Assembly (NCBI GenBank): GCA_900551945.1
Contig: URYE01000009.1
Span: forward strand, 1 to 56,308
From: an uncultured Eubacterium sp.
GTDB taxonomy: Bacteria > Bacillota > Clostridia > Lachnospirales > Lachnospiraceae
DNA length: 56,308 nt
Reading direction: 5' to 3'
Shown piece after piece: positions 8,995 to 17,426 of the stretch. The notes below the pieces were generated by a model. It was not told the origin of the DNA. It did not search any database and saw only the letters and a program-made list of their open reading frames with translations. Made by a program: the position numbers and the translations under genes. The number at the start of each line of letters is the position of its first letter. Positions within the stretch are counted from its first letter, which is position 1.

Positions 8995-9627
8995 CTATTT
9001 AATGAATTTATTCAAAAATTTTAAATACTTAAATTTATATTTGTACTGAACATCAGTTATAGCATTATATTCATCGTCTGTCAAAACATTCTTTAACTCC
9101 TCCTTTGAAGACTCTGGAAGCTCTCCGTATACAGAGTCAACAAAACACAAAGGTGGATATAATACACACCACCAGTTTTTACCATTTGCCTCACCTATAT
9201 CTATTCTAAATGCTTCATACTCCCCCGGTGGAAATGTCACATCAGCATAAGTTTTCATTGGAAAATAGCTTTGCTCAAAATATACATTTACATTATAATT
9301 AAAGCCTTCTTTATGTATCGTATCAAGTGCTGTATCTTTTATATCTTCTATATGCTGTGAAAGAATTTCTCTTGAAGTGTCTATTGATGGTGAATTTTCC
9401 AAAAATGGCTTTATATATGATACAACTTCATTTTTCACTTTAATTTTAAGCTGTTGGTCTGTATCTGTATCACTGTTCGCTCTTACATGAAATCTAATAA
9501 TATTACTAGCAATTCCTGCCTGAACAAGACATTCATCAATATTTATCTTTATACTTGACATAACAACAATCGCTGATACCGCTAACACCGAAAACAAACA
9601 AATTAATAGCCTGCACCCTTTTTTCAT
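8995..9627 (-). CDS. spoIIR: Stage II sporulation protein R
   Basis: Forespore-made signalling protein exported to the intermembrane space, where it triggers SpoIIGA to process pro-SigE in the mother cell (known from Bacillus). The 210-residue protein has an N-terminal hydrophobic signal/anchor (residues 5-25), the family hallmark IRFHVRANSD, and the C-terminal block with FPPGEYEAFRI, WWCVLYPPLCF. The start at 9627 is preferred over 9639 because the earlier ATG overlaps the GGAGG site. Its presence implies an endospore-forming ancestry. The leader upstream holds a structured repeat (9646-9724); a SigF promoter was looked for but is not clear. Confidence 0.95.
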   Translation of the reverse strand: MKKGCRLLICLFSVLAVSAIVVMSSIKINIDECLVQAGIASNIIRFHVRANSDTDTDQQLKIKVKNEVVSYIKPFLENSPSIDTSREILSQHIEDIKDTALDTIHKEGFNYNVNVYFEQSYFPMKTYADVTFPPGEYEAFRIDIGEANGKNWWCVLYPPLCFVDSVYGELPESSKEELKNVLTDDEYNAITDVQYKYKFKYLKFLNKFIK

Positions 9628-9645
9628 AATAACCTCCATAAACTA

Positions 9646-9724
9646 TAAGAAATACTCTTTGCGAGTTTTTCAAATTATCGCAGCAGCTACCAAAATTGTG
9701 TAAACACAAAATTTGACTAGCCGT
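9646..9724 (-). repeat. Structured leader repeat, copy 1 (upstream of spoIIR)
   Basis: Minus strand: an imperfect stem formed by GGCTAGTCAAATTTTGTG and CACAATTTTGGTAGC, then a second stem closed by TGCGA and TCGCA. The second half aligns with 51611-51660 (GAAATAC, TATCGC, GCC boxes), where the closing stem is CGCG/CGCG instead. It ends about 8 bases before the spoIIR SD, so it would be in the 5' leader of the mRNA. Confidence 0.55.
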
Positions 9725-9823
9725 TAATATTTACTATCTACCTTATACTTATTTGATAGTTTTTATTTATGGTTAGATTATTAACATAAAAAGTGCAGAC
9801 TATACATTAATGATAAATTTAAC

Positions 9824-10492
9824 TTACTTATTAAGAAGTCTTATAATTCCTTTTTCCTGATTATTAATATGCTGATATATAACTTTCTTAGCCTGTTCTA
9901 CATTTCTATCCTTTAATTGCTTAATAATATCATTATGTTCGCTTATAAGTATAGAATGTGTTCTTGCATCTTTCACATATTCAAGTCTATAACGATACAT
10001 TTGTTCACGAAGATTGTTAATTATCTGTATAAGTCTTGCATTGTCAGTCATAGTATAGATTATATCGTGAAAATGTACATCTGCATCAACTATATTTACT
10101 ACATCTTTTGAAACTATTGCTGTTTCAAAAAGCTTATTAGCGGCTTTAAGCTCTGCTAACTTCTCGTCTGTAACATTTTTACAAGCAAGTGCTACTACAA
10201 GTTCTTCAAGTGTTGCTCTTACTTCAAGAACATCTCTCATATCCTTTTCAGTAATATGAGCTACTTCTGCACCCTTTCTTGGTATCATAATTACAAGTCC
10301 TTCAAGCTCTAACTTTCTTATAGCTTCTCTTATTGGAGTACGGCTAACACCGAGCTTTTGAGCAAGCTGTATCTCCATAAGTCTTTCTCCAGGTTCCATC
10401 TCTCCCCTTAAAATTGCCTGCCTTAATGTATTAAATACAACATCTCTAAGTGGAAGATATTCATTTACATCCATTTTTAATTCGCCCTTCAT
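9824..10492 (-). CDS. GntR-family transcriptional regulator, FCD subfamily
   Basis: A 222-residue FadR-type regulator. The N-terminal winged HTH spans about residues 10-75 (LAQKLGVSRTPIREAIRKLELEGLV). The C-terminal all-helical FCD ligand domain follows, with the Asp/His residues (DADVHFHD, SEHNDI, YQHIN) that usually bind a metal and a small carboxylate. It starts 25 bases after ispE with GGAGG eight bases before the ATG, so the two are probably co-transcribed. A second in-frame ATG at 10474 is a possible alternative start. Target genes cannot be told from the sequence. Confidence 0.92.
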   Translation of the reverse strand: MKGELKMDVNEYLPLRDVVFNTLRQAILRGEMEPGERLMEIQLAQKLGVSRTPIREAIRKLELEGLVIMIPRKGAEVAHITEKDMRDVLEVRATLEELVVALACKNVTDEKLAELKAANKLFETAIVSKDVVNIVDADVHFHDIIYTMTDNARLIQIINNLREQMYRYRLEYVKDARTHSILISEHNDIIKQLKDRNVEQAKKVIYQHINNQEKGIIRLLNK

Positions 10493-10517
10493 CTATAGTG
10501 CCTCCATATTTATAATT

Positions 10518-11378
10518 TTAAAATGTTTCTGTTATATATACTGTTCTAGCATCACCTTTTTCTTTAAGGTATACCTGACAGTTAAGTGCTGTCTGTTCAT
10601 CTGGGAATATTCCAAACACTGTAGGTCCACTACCGCTCATCATTGCATTGTATGCACCATGAGTAATCATGTCATTTTTTATATCTTGTATTACAGGATA
10701 CAATGGAATTGTAACTGTTTCTAATACATTTCCCATTCTTAATGCAATCTGCTCAATATTTTGCTCGTTAATTGCACTGATTATTCCATCAATATCAGGG
10801 TGAGTGCTTACTCCGCCCATATCAAGGTTTTCATATACAAGCTTAGTCGATACATTAATTGATGGCTTTGCAATTACAATCCACATATGCGGAACTGACT
10901 TTAATCTTGTAAGCTTTTCTCCAATTCCCTCTGCAAGAGCTGTTCCACGCATAACGCAGTATGGAACATCAGCACCAATACCAACTCCTAATTCCATCAT
11001 TGTCTTTGTGGATAATCCCAAATCAAATAGCTTATTAATTCCAAATAAAGTAGAAGCTGCATCTGTACTTCCACCTGCCATTCCTGCTGCTACTGGTATA
11101 AACTTGTTAAGATTAACTTCTACACCACCAGCAAAGTTATATTTATCTTTTAATAGCTTTGCAGCTTTATATATAAGATTATTTTCATTTACTGGAAGAA
11201 ATGAAAGATTAGAAACAATTCTTATCTCATCTTCTGGTATTTTATTTATAATAATCCTATCATATATACCAATTGTTTGCATAATCATGCGTACTTCATG
11301 GTATCCGTCTTCCCTTTTTCCTAATACATCAAGACCAAGATTAATCTTAGCCCTAGCCTTAAGTCTGATACTTTCCAT
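10518..11378 (-). CDS. ispE: 4-diphosphocytidyl-2-C-methyl-D-erythritol kinase
   Basis: GHMP-family kinase of the MEP isoprenoid pathway, phosphorylating CDP-methylerythritol at the 2-hydroxyl. N-terminal KARAKINLGLDVLGKREDGYHE, the GHMP ATP loop PVAAGMAGGSTDAA and the C-terminal MSGSGPTVFGIF are all present. The open frame extends 24 codons upstream, but the start at 11378 has GGAG six bases away and gives the usual 286-residue length. A promoter is proposed at 11416-11444. It is followed closely by the GntR gene. Confidence 0.96.
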   Translation of the reverse strand: MESIRLKARAKINLGLDVLGKREDGYHEVRMIMQTIGIYDRIIINKIPEDEIRIVSNLSFLPVNENNLIYKAAKLLKDKYNFAGGVEVNLNKFIPVAAGMAGGSTDAASTLFGINKLFDLGLSTKTMMELGVGIGADVPYCVMRGTALAEGIGEKLTRLKSVPHMWIVIAKPSINVSTKLVYENLDMGGVSTHPDIDGIISAINEQNIEQIALRMGNVLETVTIPLYPVIQDIKNDMITHGAYNAMMSGSGPTVFGIFPDEQTALNCQVYLKEKGDARTVYITETF

Positions 11379-11415
11379 ATTCATCTCCAAACATTGTTTC
11401 TTGTATACAAAACAG

Positions 11416-11444
11416 ATTATACAAAATATATTGTACAAATGCAA
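11416..11444 (-). promoter_or_regulatory. Possible promoter for ispE-GntR
   Basis: Minus strand TTGCAT (11439-11444), 17-base spacer and a perfect TATAAT (11416-11421), 37 bases before the ispE start. The -35 is weak (3/6). Confidence 0.45.
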
Positions 11445-11464
11445 GTACATATCACGCCTTAAAT

Positions 11465-12298
11465 CTAAATTGTTTCCTTATTCTTTCTATACTTATAAGG
11501 GGATATTCCTTTAATATGCTTAAATGCGTCACCAAAATAATTACTATCATTAAAGCCACACTCAAATGCAATATCTGTTATTGTCATATCTGTATCAAGA
11601 AGCATTTTACACGCATTTTTAATTCTAATATTAACAATATACTCTTTAAAGCCAAACCCTGTCACATGTTTAAATTTTTTAGAAAGGTACGATTTACTGA
11701 TATGAAATTTTTCTGCCATATCATCAAGTGACAATCTCTTACTATAATTATTATAAATATAAGTTGCAACTTCTTGTATTAATTGGTTATCAACATCAAT
11801 TTCTTTAACAACATTTTGCTCAAACTTTTGACACCTTATTATAAACAATAATAATTCAATAAGACTCGTTCTAATAAATGCTGGTGACAATATATCTTGT
11901 CCTTCATTTTCAAATATCATCTTATTAATAATTGCTTCAACGTAATCTCTCCTTTTTTCAGGAATAGATATTATCCCTGTTTGAAGGCAGTCCTTTACCA
12001 TTGCTTCTCCAATCACTTCTTTTATCCAATTAAGACTTGTTTCTCTAAAGCACACGACAAATCTATCACTGTATCCTTGTGTTGGAAATGTACTTTTGTG
12101 AATTGTACCTGCTGGCACAATTACTAAATCCCCACGACTCAATTTATAAATATTATGGTCAATAAAAAATGTACAATCACCATTTAAAAGATAAAATATC
12201 TCATAATATGGGTGTACATGTCTGGGCTGTTGTTTATTTTCTTTTGCATTGCGTCTTACTTTATATACTTTATAATCTGTTTCCATATCATTAAACAT
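11465..12298 (-). CDS. AraC-family transcriptional regulator with cupin domain
   Basis: A 277-residue regulator. The N-terminal cupin sensor (residues 10-140) has HVHPYYEIFYLLNG and GDLVIVPAGTIHKS; the C-terminal double HTH (about 170-275) has LDDMAEKFHISKSYLSKKFKHVTG and ITDIAFECGFNDSNYFGDAFKHIKG. Such proteins usually sense a sugar and activate neighbouring uptake or degradation genes. It is divergent from the MATE exporter gene across a 374-base AT-rich gap, so it may control that gene. Start: GAGG seven bases upstream of the ATG. Confidence 0.92.
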   Translation of the reverse strand: MFNDMETDYKVYKVRRNAKENKQQPRHVHPYYEIFYLLNGDCTFFIDHNIYKLSRGDLVIVPAGTIHKSTFPTQGYSDRFVVCFRETSLNWIKEVIGEAMVKDCLQTGIISIPEKRRDYVEAIINKMIFENEGQDILSPAFIRTSLIELLLFIIRCQKFEQNVVKEIDVDNQLIQEVATYIYNNYSKRLSLDDMAEKFHISKSYLSKKFKHVTGFGFKEYIVNIRIKNACKMLLDTDMTITDIAFECGFNDSNYFGDAFKHIKGISPYKYRKNKETI

Positions 12299-12672
12299 AA
12301 TAAAACCTCACTTCTATATTTTTAATATATGTAACTTCATTTATTTAAACAGCTATTCCCACTCCTACTTTATCATTTTCTTATAATAATATTGCATATT
12401 AAAATAACTTGCTATACCATAGCTTCTTACAATAGAAGTTTGCCACTTTCTTAATAGTATTAAATAATTAAAAAATTAATATACTACTACTTCAATATAA
12501 TTTCATAATATAATACCACTTTTTTTCTGTAAAACAAAGTTTTTTTAACTATTTATAAGTAGTATTTACTGTTTTTTATGCTATTATATTAGTATATTAA
12601 TTACTTAACACTTATTGCTTTATTTAAAAAACTTGTTTTATAGTTTAAAATTATAATGAAAGGATGATTACA
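12299..12672. other. Divergent intergenic region
   Basis: Some 370 AT-rich bases between the AraC-type regulator (minus) and the MATE exporter (plus), expected to hold both promoters. Two small perfect hairpins sit in tandem near 12411-12440 (GCTAT/ATAGC and CTTCT/AGAAG). No unambiguous -35/-10 pair was found. Confidence 0.5.
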
Positions 12673-14073
12673 ATGGCAAAACCTATTAGTGCAGATAAAA
12701 GAAAGCTAATTCTTGAAGGAAATCTTATACATGCAATACTTATGTTAGCAATTCCTGTAATGATTAACAGTTTTATACAATCCATGTATAATCTTACAGA
12801 TACCTTCTGGCTTGGTAAAATTGGAACTGAGTCACAAGCAGCTATTACACTTGTTTCTCCTATGCAAAATATATTAATAAATTTCGGTGCAGGTATCACA
12901 ACTGCGGGTTCAATACTGATTTCTCAATACTTAGGTGCTAAACAGGATAAGCAAGCTAACTCAATGGCAAATCATATATGTATATGCTCAATGATTTTTT
13001 CAATTTTTTGTGCATTTTTTTGTTGGCTTGCAACCCCAGCAATTGTAGGCTGGCTAGGTGCTTCGGGTGTGATTTATAGCTATGGAATTAAATATTTACG
13101 CATTGTAGTACTTGACCTTCCATTTCTTTTTATGATAAACTTATACACGTCGGTTAAGCAATCACAAGGAGATACATTAAGACCTATGTTTCTTAATGTA
13201 CTTGGTGTTAGCATTAATCTTATATTAGACCCATTATTACTTATGGTGTTTAAGTTAGGTATTGGTGGTGCAGCTTTTGCTACACTTATAGCTAAGATAC
13301 CTAGTGCAATAGTTGCTTTTATTGCACTTCGTGGTGATAATCAGCTTATCCGTATTGACTTTAAAGGTTTTAAGTTTGAAAAATCTAAGGCTTTGGCTAT
13401 TTTAAAAGTCGGTCTTCCTACTGCGATTGGCGGAAGTACTATGCAGTTTGGTTTCTTACTTATGACGAAAAATGTTAATGCTTACGGTACTATTGCTACT
13501 ACAGCTTATGGTATCGGTAATAAAATTAACAGCATTATTACTATGCCCGCTAGTGGTATAGGTTCAGCTATCTCAACTATAGTTGGTCAGAATTTTGGTG
13601 CTAACAATATTAAGAGAGCTGACAAAGCTTATCACATTGCTTTAAAAATAGGTATTGCATTTTTATTTATTTGTGGTATAATCTTATCAAGACCGTTTGT
13701 AGCAGAGCCGATTGTTCGTTTTTTCACATCGGATGAAGCGGTTGTTCCACTTGCAACGAACTTTTTATCAATTATGGCAATTTGTTGCTGGACTAATTCG
13801 TTTTATAATGTTACAATGGGTATATTTCAAGGTTCTGGTCATACCATAATAACCATGATAGTTGATGCTTCAAGAATATGGGTGTTTAGATTTTTAACAC
13901 TTTGGGTATGTTCATCACTTCTTGGTATGGGCGTTGAAAGCGTATGGTATGCCGTAGTAGTAAGTAATGCTACATCAGCATTAATACTCTACATTTTATA
14001 TTGGACTGGCATTTGGAAACATCGCACTGTCAAGATTGACAAGGATAGCGATTGTGAACCTGAAACAATTTAA
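12673..14073 (+). CDS. MATE-family efflux transporter
   Basis: A 466-residue inner-membrane Na+ or H+ antiporter of the MATE (NorM/DinF-like) family, exporting drugs or metabolites. About twelve hydrophobic segments form two homologous halves. The N-terminal IPVMINSFIQSMYNLTDTFWLG and the matching LPTAIGGSTMQFGFLLM of the second half are diagnostic. The start at 12673 follows AGGA at eight bases; the ATG nine bases earlier overlaps that site. It is single, is followed by a terminator and is divergent from the AraC regulator. Confidence 0.95.
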   Translation: MAKPISADKRKLILEGNLIHAILMLAIPVMINSFIQSMYNLTDTFWLGKIGTESQAAITLVSPMQNILINFGAGITTAGSILISQYLGAKQDKQANSMANHICICSMIFSIFCAFFCWLATPAIVGWLGASGVIYSYGIKYLRIVVLDLPFLFMINLYTSVKQSQGDTLRPMFLNVLGVSINLILDPLLLMVFKLGIGGAAFATLIAKIPSAIVAFIALRGDNQLIRIDFKGFKFEKSKALAILKVGLPTAIGGSTMQFGFLLMTKNVNAYGTIATTAYGIGNKINSIITMPASGIGSAISTIVGQNFGANNIKRADKAYHIALKIGIAFLFICGIILSRPFVAEPIVRFFTSDEAVVPLATNFLSIMAICCWTNSFYNVTMGIFQGSGHTIITMIVDASRIWVFRFLTLWVCSSLLGMGVESVWYAVVVSNATSALILYILYWTGIWKHRTVKIDKDSDCEPETI

Positions 14074-14099
14074 TAAGCCATTTTCCCCTATTTCGATAG

Positions 14100-14147
14100 C
14101 CTTCGGTTACGCATCCCCCCTCAGCGTGGCCGAAGGTATTTTTATTG
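14100..14147 (+). terminator. Rho-independent terminator after the MATE gene
   Basis: GC-rich hairpin CCTTCGGTTACGC/GCGTGGCCGAAGG (two G-T pairs) followed by TATTTTTATTG. Confidence 0.88.
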
Positions 14148-14400
14148 TAGTTCAAAATATTATTTCTGTATTTTTTAATATATCAGTATAATAAATTTTC
14201 TAGTTTTCTTACTTTTAATCTATCCCATAAATATATCACCATATCTTAAATAATTATTCCCCCACCTAGCAAGTTATTATTTCGTTACTCCATTTTTCAG
14301 AAAAATGAATAACTTCAATGGGCAAAATCAATCAAAATAAAACATTCAATAGTGAATTATACTATATCTTGCAAAAGTTTATTATATACACTATAGAATA

Positions 14401-14458
14401 TAAAAAGAATATACATTTTAACACTTATTAAGCATTGTTAAAATATATACTCTTTTTA
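14401..14458. terminator. AT-rich inverted repeat, probable bidirectional terminator
   Basis: Arms AAAAAGAATATACATTTTAACA and TGTTAAAATATATACTCTTTTT match at 20 of 22 positions, with T-rich flanks on both strands. It lies downstream of the minus-strand flavin reductase gene. Confidence 0.6.
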
Positions 14459-14501
14459 ATTTCAATAAAATATTCTATTTAATAATACTTTTTTATTAAA
14501 C

Positions 14502-15131
14502 TTAAAGATTAATATAATTAGTTTTAATCTTTGCTTCTGTTTCTGGAGCTTCTATTCCTGCTTTCTTTCCTGCTTCAATACACTTTAATATCCAAGCCAT
14601 ATTTTTACCCAAAATACGCATAGTCTGAATACCTTCTTTATCTTCCATAACTTCTTGTGGTGTATTGCCATGAACCATATTCCAATAATTACTTGTAATA
14701 ATTGGCATTTGTGCAATTCCTGGGTGTTTTTGAAGTTGGTCAAGTGTAGCTGTAGCTCCACCTCTTCTACAACTTGCAATGCAGGCTGCTGGTTTATGTG
14801 CCATTGGATAACCTGCATAGAACAATCTATCCATAAATGATGTTATTGCCCCTGAAGCTGACGCATAATGAACTGGTGAGCCAAATACAATACCATCTGC
14901 TTCCTTTGCCTTTAAAATACCCTCATTAACTGTATCATAATTGTATACACACTGATGATTGCCTTTTTTTGAACAGACTCCACAGCCCATACAACCCTTT
15001 ACAGCCTTAGTTCCTACATGAAAAATCTCTGTTTCAATTCCATTTTTCTCAAGTTCATCTGCCACAACTTTAAGTGCTGTGTATGTACAGCCCTCCTTTT
15101 TAGGACTTCCATTGATTAATAATACTTTCAT
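14502..15131 (-). CDS. NADPH-dependent FMN reductase / iron-sulfur flavoprotein-like
   Basis: A 209-residue flavodoxin-fold protein. The N-terminal KVLLINGSPKKEGCTYTAL is the FMN phosphate loop. It is followed by a four-Cys-like cluster GCMGCGVCSKKGNHQC (about residues 47-62), as in iron-sulfur flavoproteins, and FGSPVHYASASG plus the CRRGGATATLDQL segment. Likely a cytosolic redox enzyme of unknown physiological acceptor. The start is set at 15131 from GGAAAGGG located six bases upstream. It stands alone, convergent with the MATE gene. Confidence 0.88.
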   Translation of the reverse strand: MKVLLINGSPKKEGCTYTALKVVADELEKNGIETEIFHVGTKAVKGCMGCGVCSKKGNHQCVYNYDTVNEGILKAKEADGIVFGSPVHYASASGAITSFMDRLFYAGYPMAHKPAACIASCRRGGATATLDQLQKHPGIAQMPIITSNYWNMVHGNTPQEVMEDKEGIQTMRILGKNMAWILKCIEAGKKAGIEAPETEAKIKTNYINL

Positions 15132-15323
15132 TTTATACCCTTTCCGAATAGTGTTATTTACCATTCTTAATATAATTCATAATGTTTAAGTGAAAATATA
15201 ATCACAATATTATAACAACAACTGCATGAACTGTAATATTTTTAACTTAAACATTACATTGATTAATATATTAACATATATTAGACACTCATATATATCT
15301 ATTATAAGTTTTATTTACAAATT

Positions 15324-16007
15324 CTACTTTTTAATTTTTTTATTAATATTACTAAGCTTTCTTATAAACACAGTCATTATAATTAATCCTATAAGACATA
15401 TTATACTGCCAAATGCAGGATACATAGTGACTTTTACATCAGCCCCTAACACATTTTTTCCTGTAAAAACTATTAATAACACCTGAACAATATATGATAT
15501 AAATGACACTATATTAAAATACCAAGCTGCTTTATAAACTCTTATACAAACAAGAACTGCTGAAACTGCTGCCAGTATTACACATAACTTTCCAAATATT
15601 CCACCAAACATATATCCTGTAAATAGATTACCTTGACTTATCTTTACTGTATCGGCAATAACCCCCCAAAAACTAAGATATGAGCCGATAAACAAAAGAA
15701 TTGCACCTCCAAGTGCTGCAATTACCCTGTTATCAGACATGATTGAATCAAAAATTGCACTTGTCTGTGTATTTTCTTCTTTCTCATAGCTACTTTCGCT
15801 ATCAGAACTACCATTCTCATCAGAATATTCCACATTTTCTGTTGTATATTCTATTTCATTATCACCATCTTTTTTTAAACTTTTTTCTAATAATTCACTA
15901 TTATCTTGTATATCACTTTCTTTTGACACTTCACCATGCTCAATCAATTCAATGTCTAATACTTCACTGTCATCTTCTTCCTTATTCTCCACTTTCTTAT
16001 ACTTCAT
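15324..16007 (-). CDS. Hypothetical membrane protein with acidic N-terminus
   Basis: About 227 residues. The first 90 are strongly acidic and hydrophilic (many Glu, Asp, Ser); then come four predicted membrane helices (around residues 95-115, 127-150, 160-180 and 195-215) and a short Lys-rich tail, so the N-terminus is probably cytoplasmic. I do not recognise the family. The ATG at 16007 is chosen because GGAAG is seven bases upstream; the preceding TTG codon is less well placed. No operon partner. Confidence 0.7.
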   Translation of the reverse strand: MKYKKVENKEEDDSEVLDIELIEHGEVSKESDIQDNSELLEKSLKKDGDNEIEYTTENVEYSDENGSSDSESSYEKEENTQTSAIFDSIMSDNRVIAALGGAILLFIGSYLSFWGVIADTVKISQGNLFTGYMFGGIFGKLCVILAAVSAVLVCIRVYKAAWYFNIVSFISYIVQVLLIVFTGKNVLGADVKVTMYPAFGSIICLIGLIIMTVFIRKLSNINKKIKK

Positions 16008-16314
16008 CAATACACTTCCTTTCTATTTTTTTATAGTATTAAAAATAGTAAATATATTTTAGCAACAACCTCGCATAAATACAATAAGTTTATTCAATCC
16101 ACTAATTTTTTTAAGATTTTAGTCCGATTAATACTATAACTAGATGTTAATACTCCCTAATAATACTTTGTAAACTGCAACAGCCCATTAAGGTCTGTGG
16201 CTTCTGTTAAATAAAAATAATAACATATTATTATAAGGGAACAAAAGATAATAATGTAATGCAGTATTATAGTTGATTTTCTTAACTTAATCAAGCTGTG
16301 GAATGGAGGAAAAT
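16008..16314. other. Divergent intergenic region
   Basis: About 307 AT-rich bases between two divergent uncharacterised genes. There is a short imperfect hairpin at about 16180-16210 (AACAGCC and GGCTTCTGTT) and a TTGATT/AATCAA inverted repeat at 16274-16292 just before the plus-strand gene. No riboswitch could be recognised. Confidence 0.45.
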
Positions 16315-16950
16315 ATGGATTTATACGGAATTAACACTGGATACCAGTCAACTCAGACTTATGCTACTTCAAGTAAGCAAGCAACTAATTCAACACAGAC
16401 TACTAACAATAAGTCTAGCGATACAAAAAAGACAAATGACGCTTATTCTGGCGCTGCTGCTGTTTACGAAAGTAGTTCAGCTTCAACTAATAAAACATCA
16501 AGTGACACAGGCACAGTTAAAGTAAAGCGAGATAACTCAGCTATTATATCTCAGCTTAAGTCTGACGCAGAAACAAGAATGGCTCAAATGCAATCTCTTG
16601 TAACACAAATGTTCCAGAAACAAGGAAAAACAATCGGAACGGCTGATAATATGTGGAAAATGCTTGCAAATGGCAATTTTACTGCCGATGCTGATACAAT
16701 AGCACAAGCTAAAAAAGATATCTCAGAAGATGGATACTGGGGAGTTTCTCAGACATCCGAAAGAATATTCTCATTTGCACAAGCTCTTGCTGGCGATGAT
16801 AAAGAAAAAATGCAGTCTATGGTAGAAGCATTTAAGAAAGGCTTCTCAGAAGCAACTAAGTCATGGGGCAAGTCACTCCCTAGCATTTCAAATGACACTT
16901 ACGATGCAGTAATAGATAAGTTCAACAATTGGTTTGACAACCAAGATTAA
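16315..16950 (+). CDS. Conserved hypothetical protein, Ser/Thr-rich N-terminus
   Basis: A 211-residue soluble protein. The first 80 residues are low complexity (Ser, Thr, Asn, Gln, Ala), in the manner of proteins secreted by or associated with the flagellar apparatus. The C-terminal 120 residues are helical and contain YWGVSQTSERIFSFAQAL and FKKGFSEATKSWGKSLP, a block I have seen in conserved proteins of unknown function from motile bacteria. There is no signal peptide. Start: GGAGG five bases upstream of the ATG at 16315; the earlier ATG at 16303 overlaps that site. The function is unknown and a flagellar link is only a suggestion. Confidence 0.75.
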   Translation: MDLYGINTGYQSTQTYATSSKQATNSTQTTNNKSSDTKKTNDAYSGAAAVYESSSASTNKTSSDTGTVKVKRDNSAIISQLKSDAETRMAQMQSLVTQMFQKQGKTIGTADNMWKMLANGNFTADADTIAQAKKDISEDGYWGVSQTSERIFSFAQALAGDDKEKMQSMVEAFKKGFSEATKSWGKSLPSISNDTYDAVIDKFNNWFDNQD

Positions 16951-17426
16951 ATAAATAAACAACCTTATACTAATTTTAAATTTATAAATTACAAAATTTT
17001 TAAACGCAAAACAGGGAAAATGACTATACTTCCTTGTAGAAATGCAAAAGACAATCGCTAATGTGGTCATAGAACTGTTTAATTGTTAAGTTCACTACTC
17101 TGATAAAAATACAGTATATCCAAAGTGAAAATAATTTACTATTACTACAAAATATCAACAGCTAGAACCTACATAGCTTGAGTAGTCAAAAAAATAATAC
17201 ACACAAGAAAGCAGGGTGGCATATTTTATAGTATCTGGTAAAGGCTAAGTATTTCTTAGATATGCTTTTCTAAAAACAGTGATGTCCCGACACGACGTCG
17301 GGACAAGCAACCAGCGACACGATGTCACATTGGTTGCGTTCACGTCCGTTTTCTCAATAAAAAAAGCACATCTTAGAAATACTTAGCCTTTATCCACTAC
17401 TATAAAATATTACCTCTGCGTTTCTC
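16951..17426. other. Intergenic region with a structured repeat
   Basis: 476 bases between the plus-strand hypothetical gene and the 3' end of the polysaccharide region. The right half is the 190-bp repeat at 17221-17410. The left half is AT-rich and shows no gene, terminator or promoter that I can support. Confidence 0.6.
17221..17410. repeat. 190-bp structured repeat with long terminal inverted repeats, copy A
   Basis: The ends are inverted repeats of about 48 bp (ATATTTTATAGTA..., AAAGGCTAAGTATTTCTTAGA...). Inside is a GC-rich core: hairpin TCCCGAC/GTCGGGA, then GCAACC/GGTTGC enclosing GCGACACGATGTC, framed by CAGTGATG and TCACGTCCGTT. A second copy at 26.6 kb has the same architecture with both stems changed in a compensatory way. 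It has no ORF. It starts 16 bases downstream of the PIG-V-like gene. Confidence 0.85.

Larger units (their letters stand above)
14074..14501. other. Convergent intergenic region
   Basis: About 430 bases between the convergent MATE and flavin-reductase genes. It holds a terminator for the MATE gene at its left end and a long AT-rich inverted repeat at 14401-14458. The middle shows nothing recognisable. Confidence 0.6.

Noticed and set aside
10804..11514. 236-codon plus-strand open frame
   Set aside because: It lies antisense to ispE, whose motifs are clear. No ribosome binding site or recognisable domain was seen.
16130..16240. Possible riboswitch or c-di-GMP aptamer upstream of the 16.3-kb gene
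   Set aside because: Only one short imperfect hairpin; the conserved core bases of known aptamers are not present.
17221..17410. IS element or group II intron fragment
   Set aside because: No transposase or reverse-transcriptase coding remnant; the inverted-repeat arms and core are too short to encode one. Described as a structured repeat instead.
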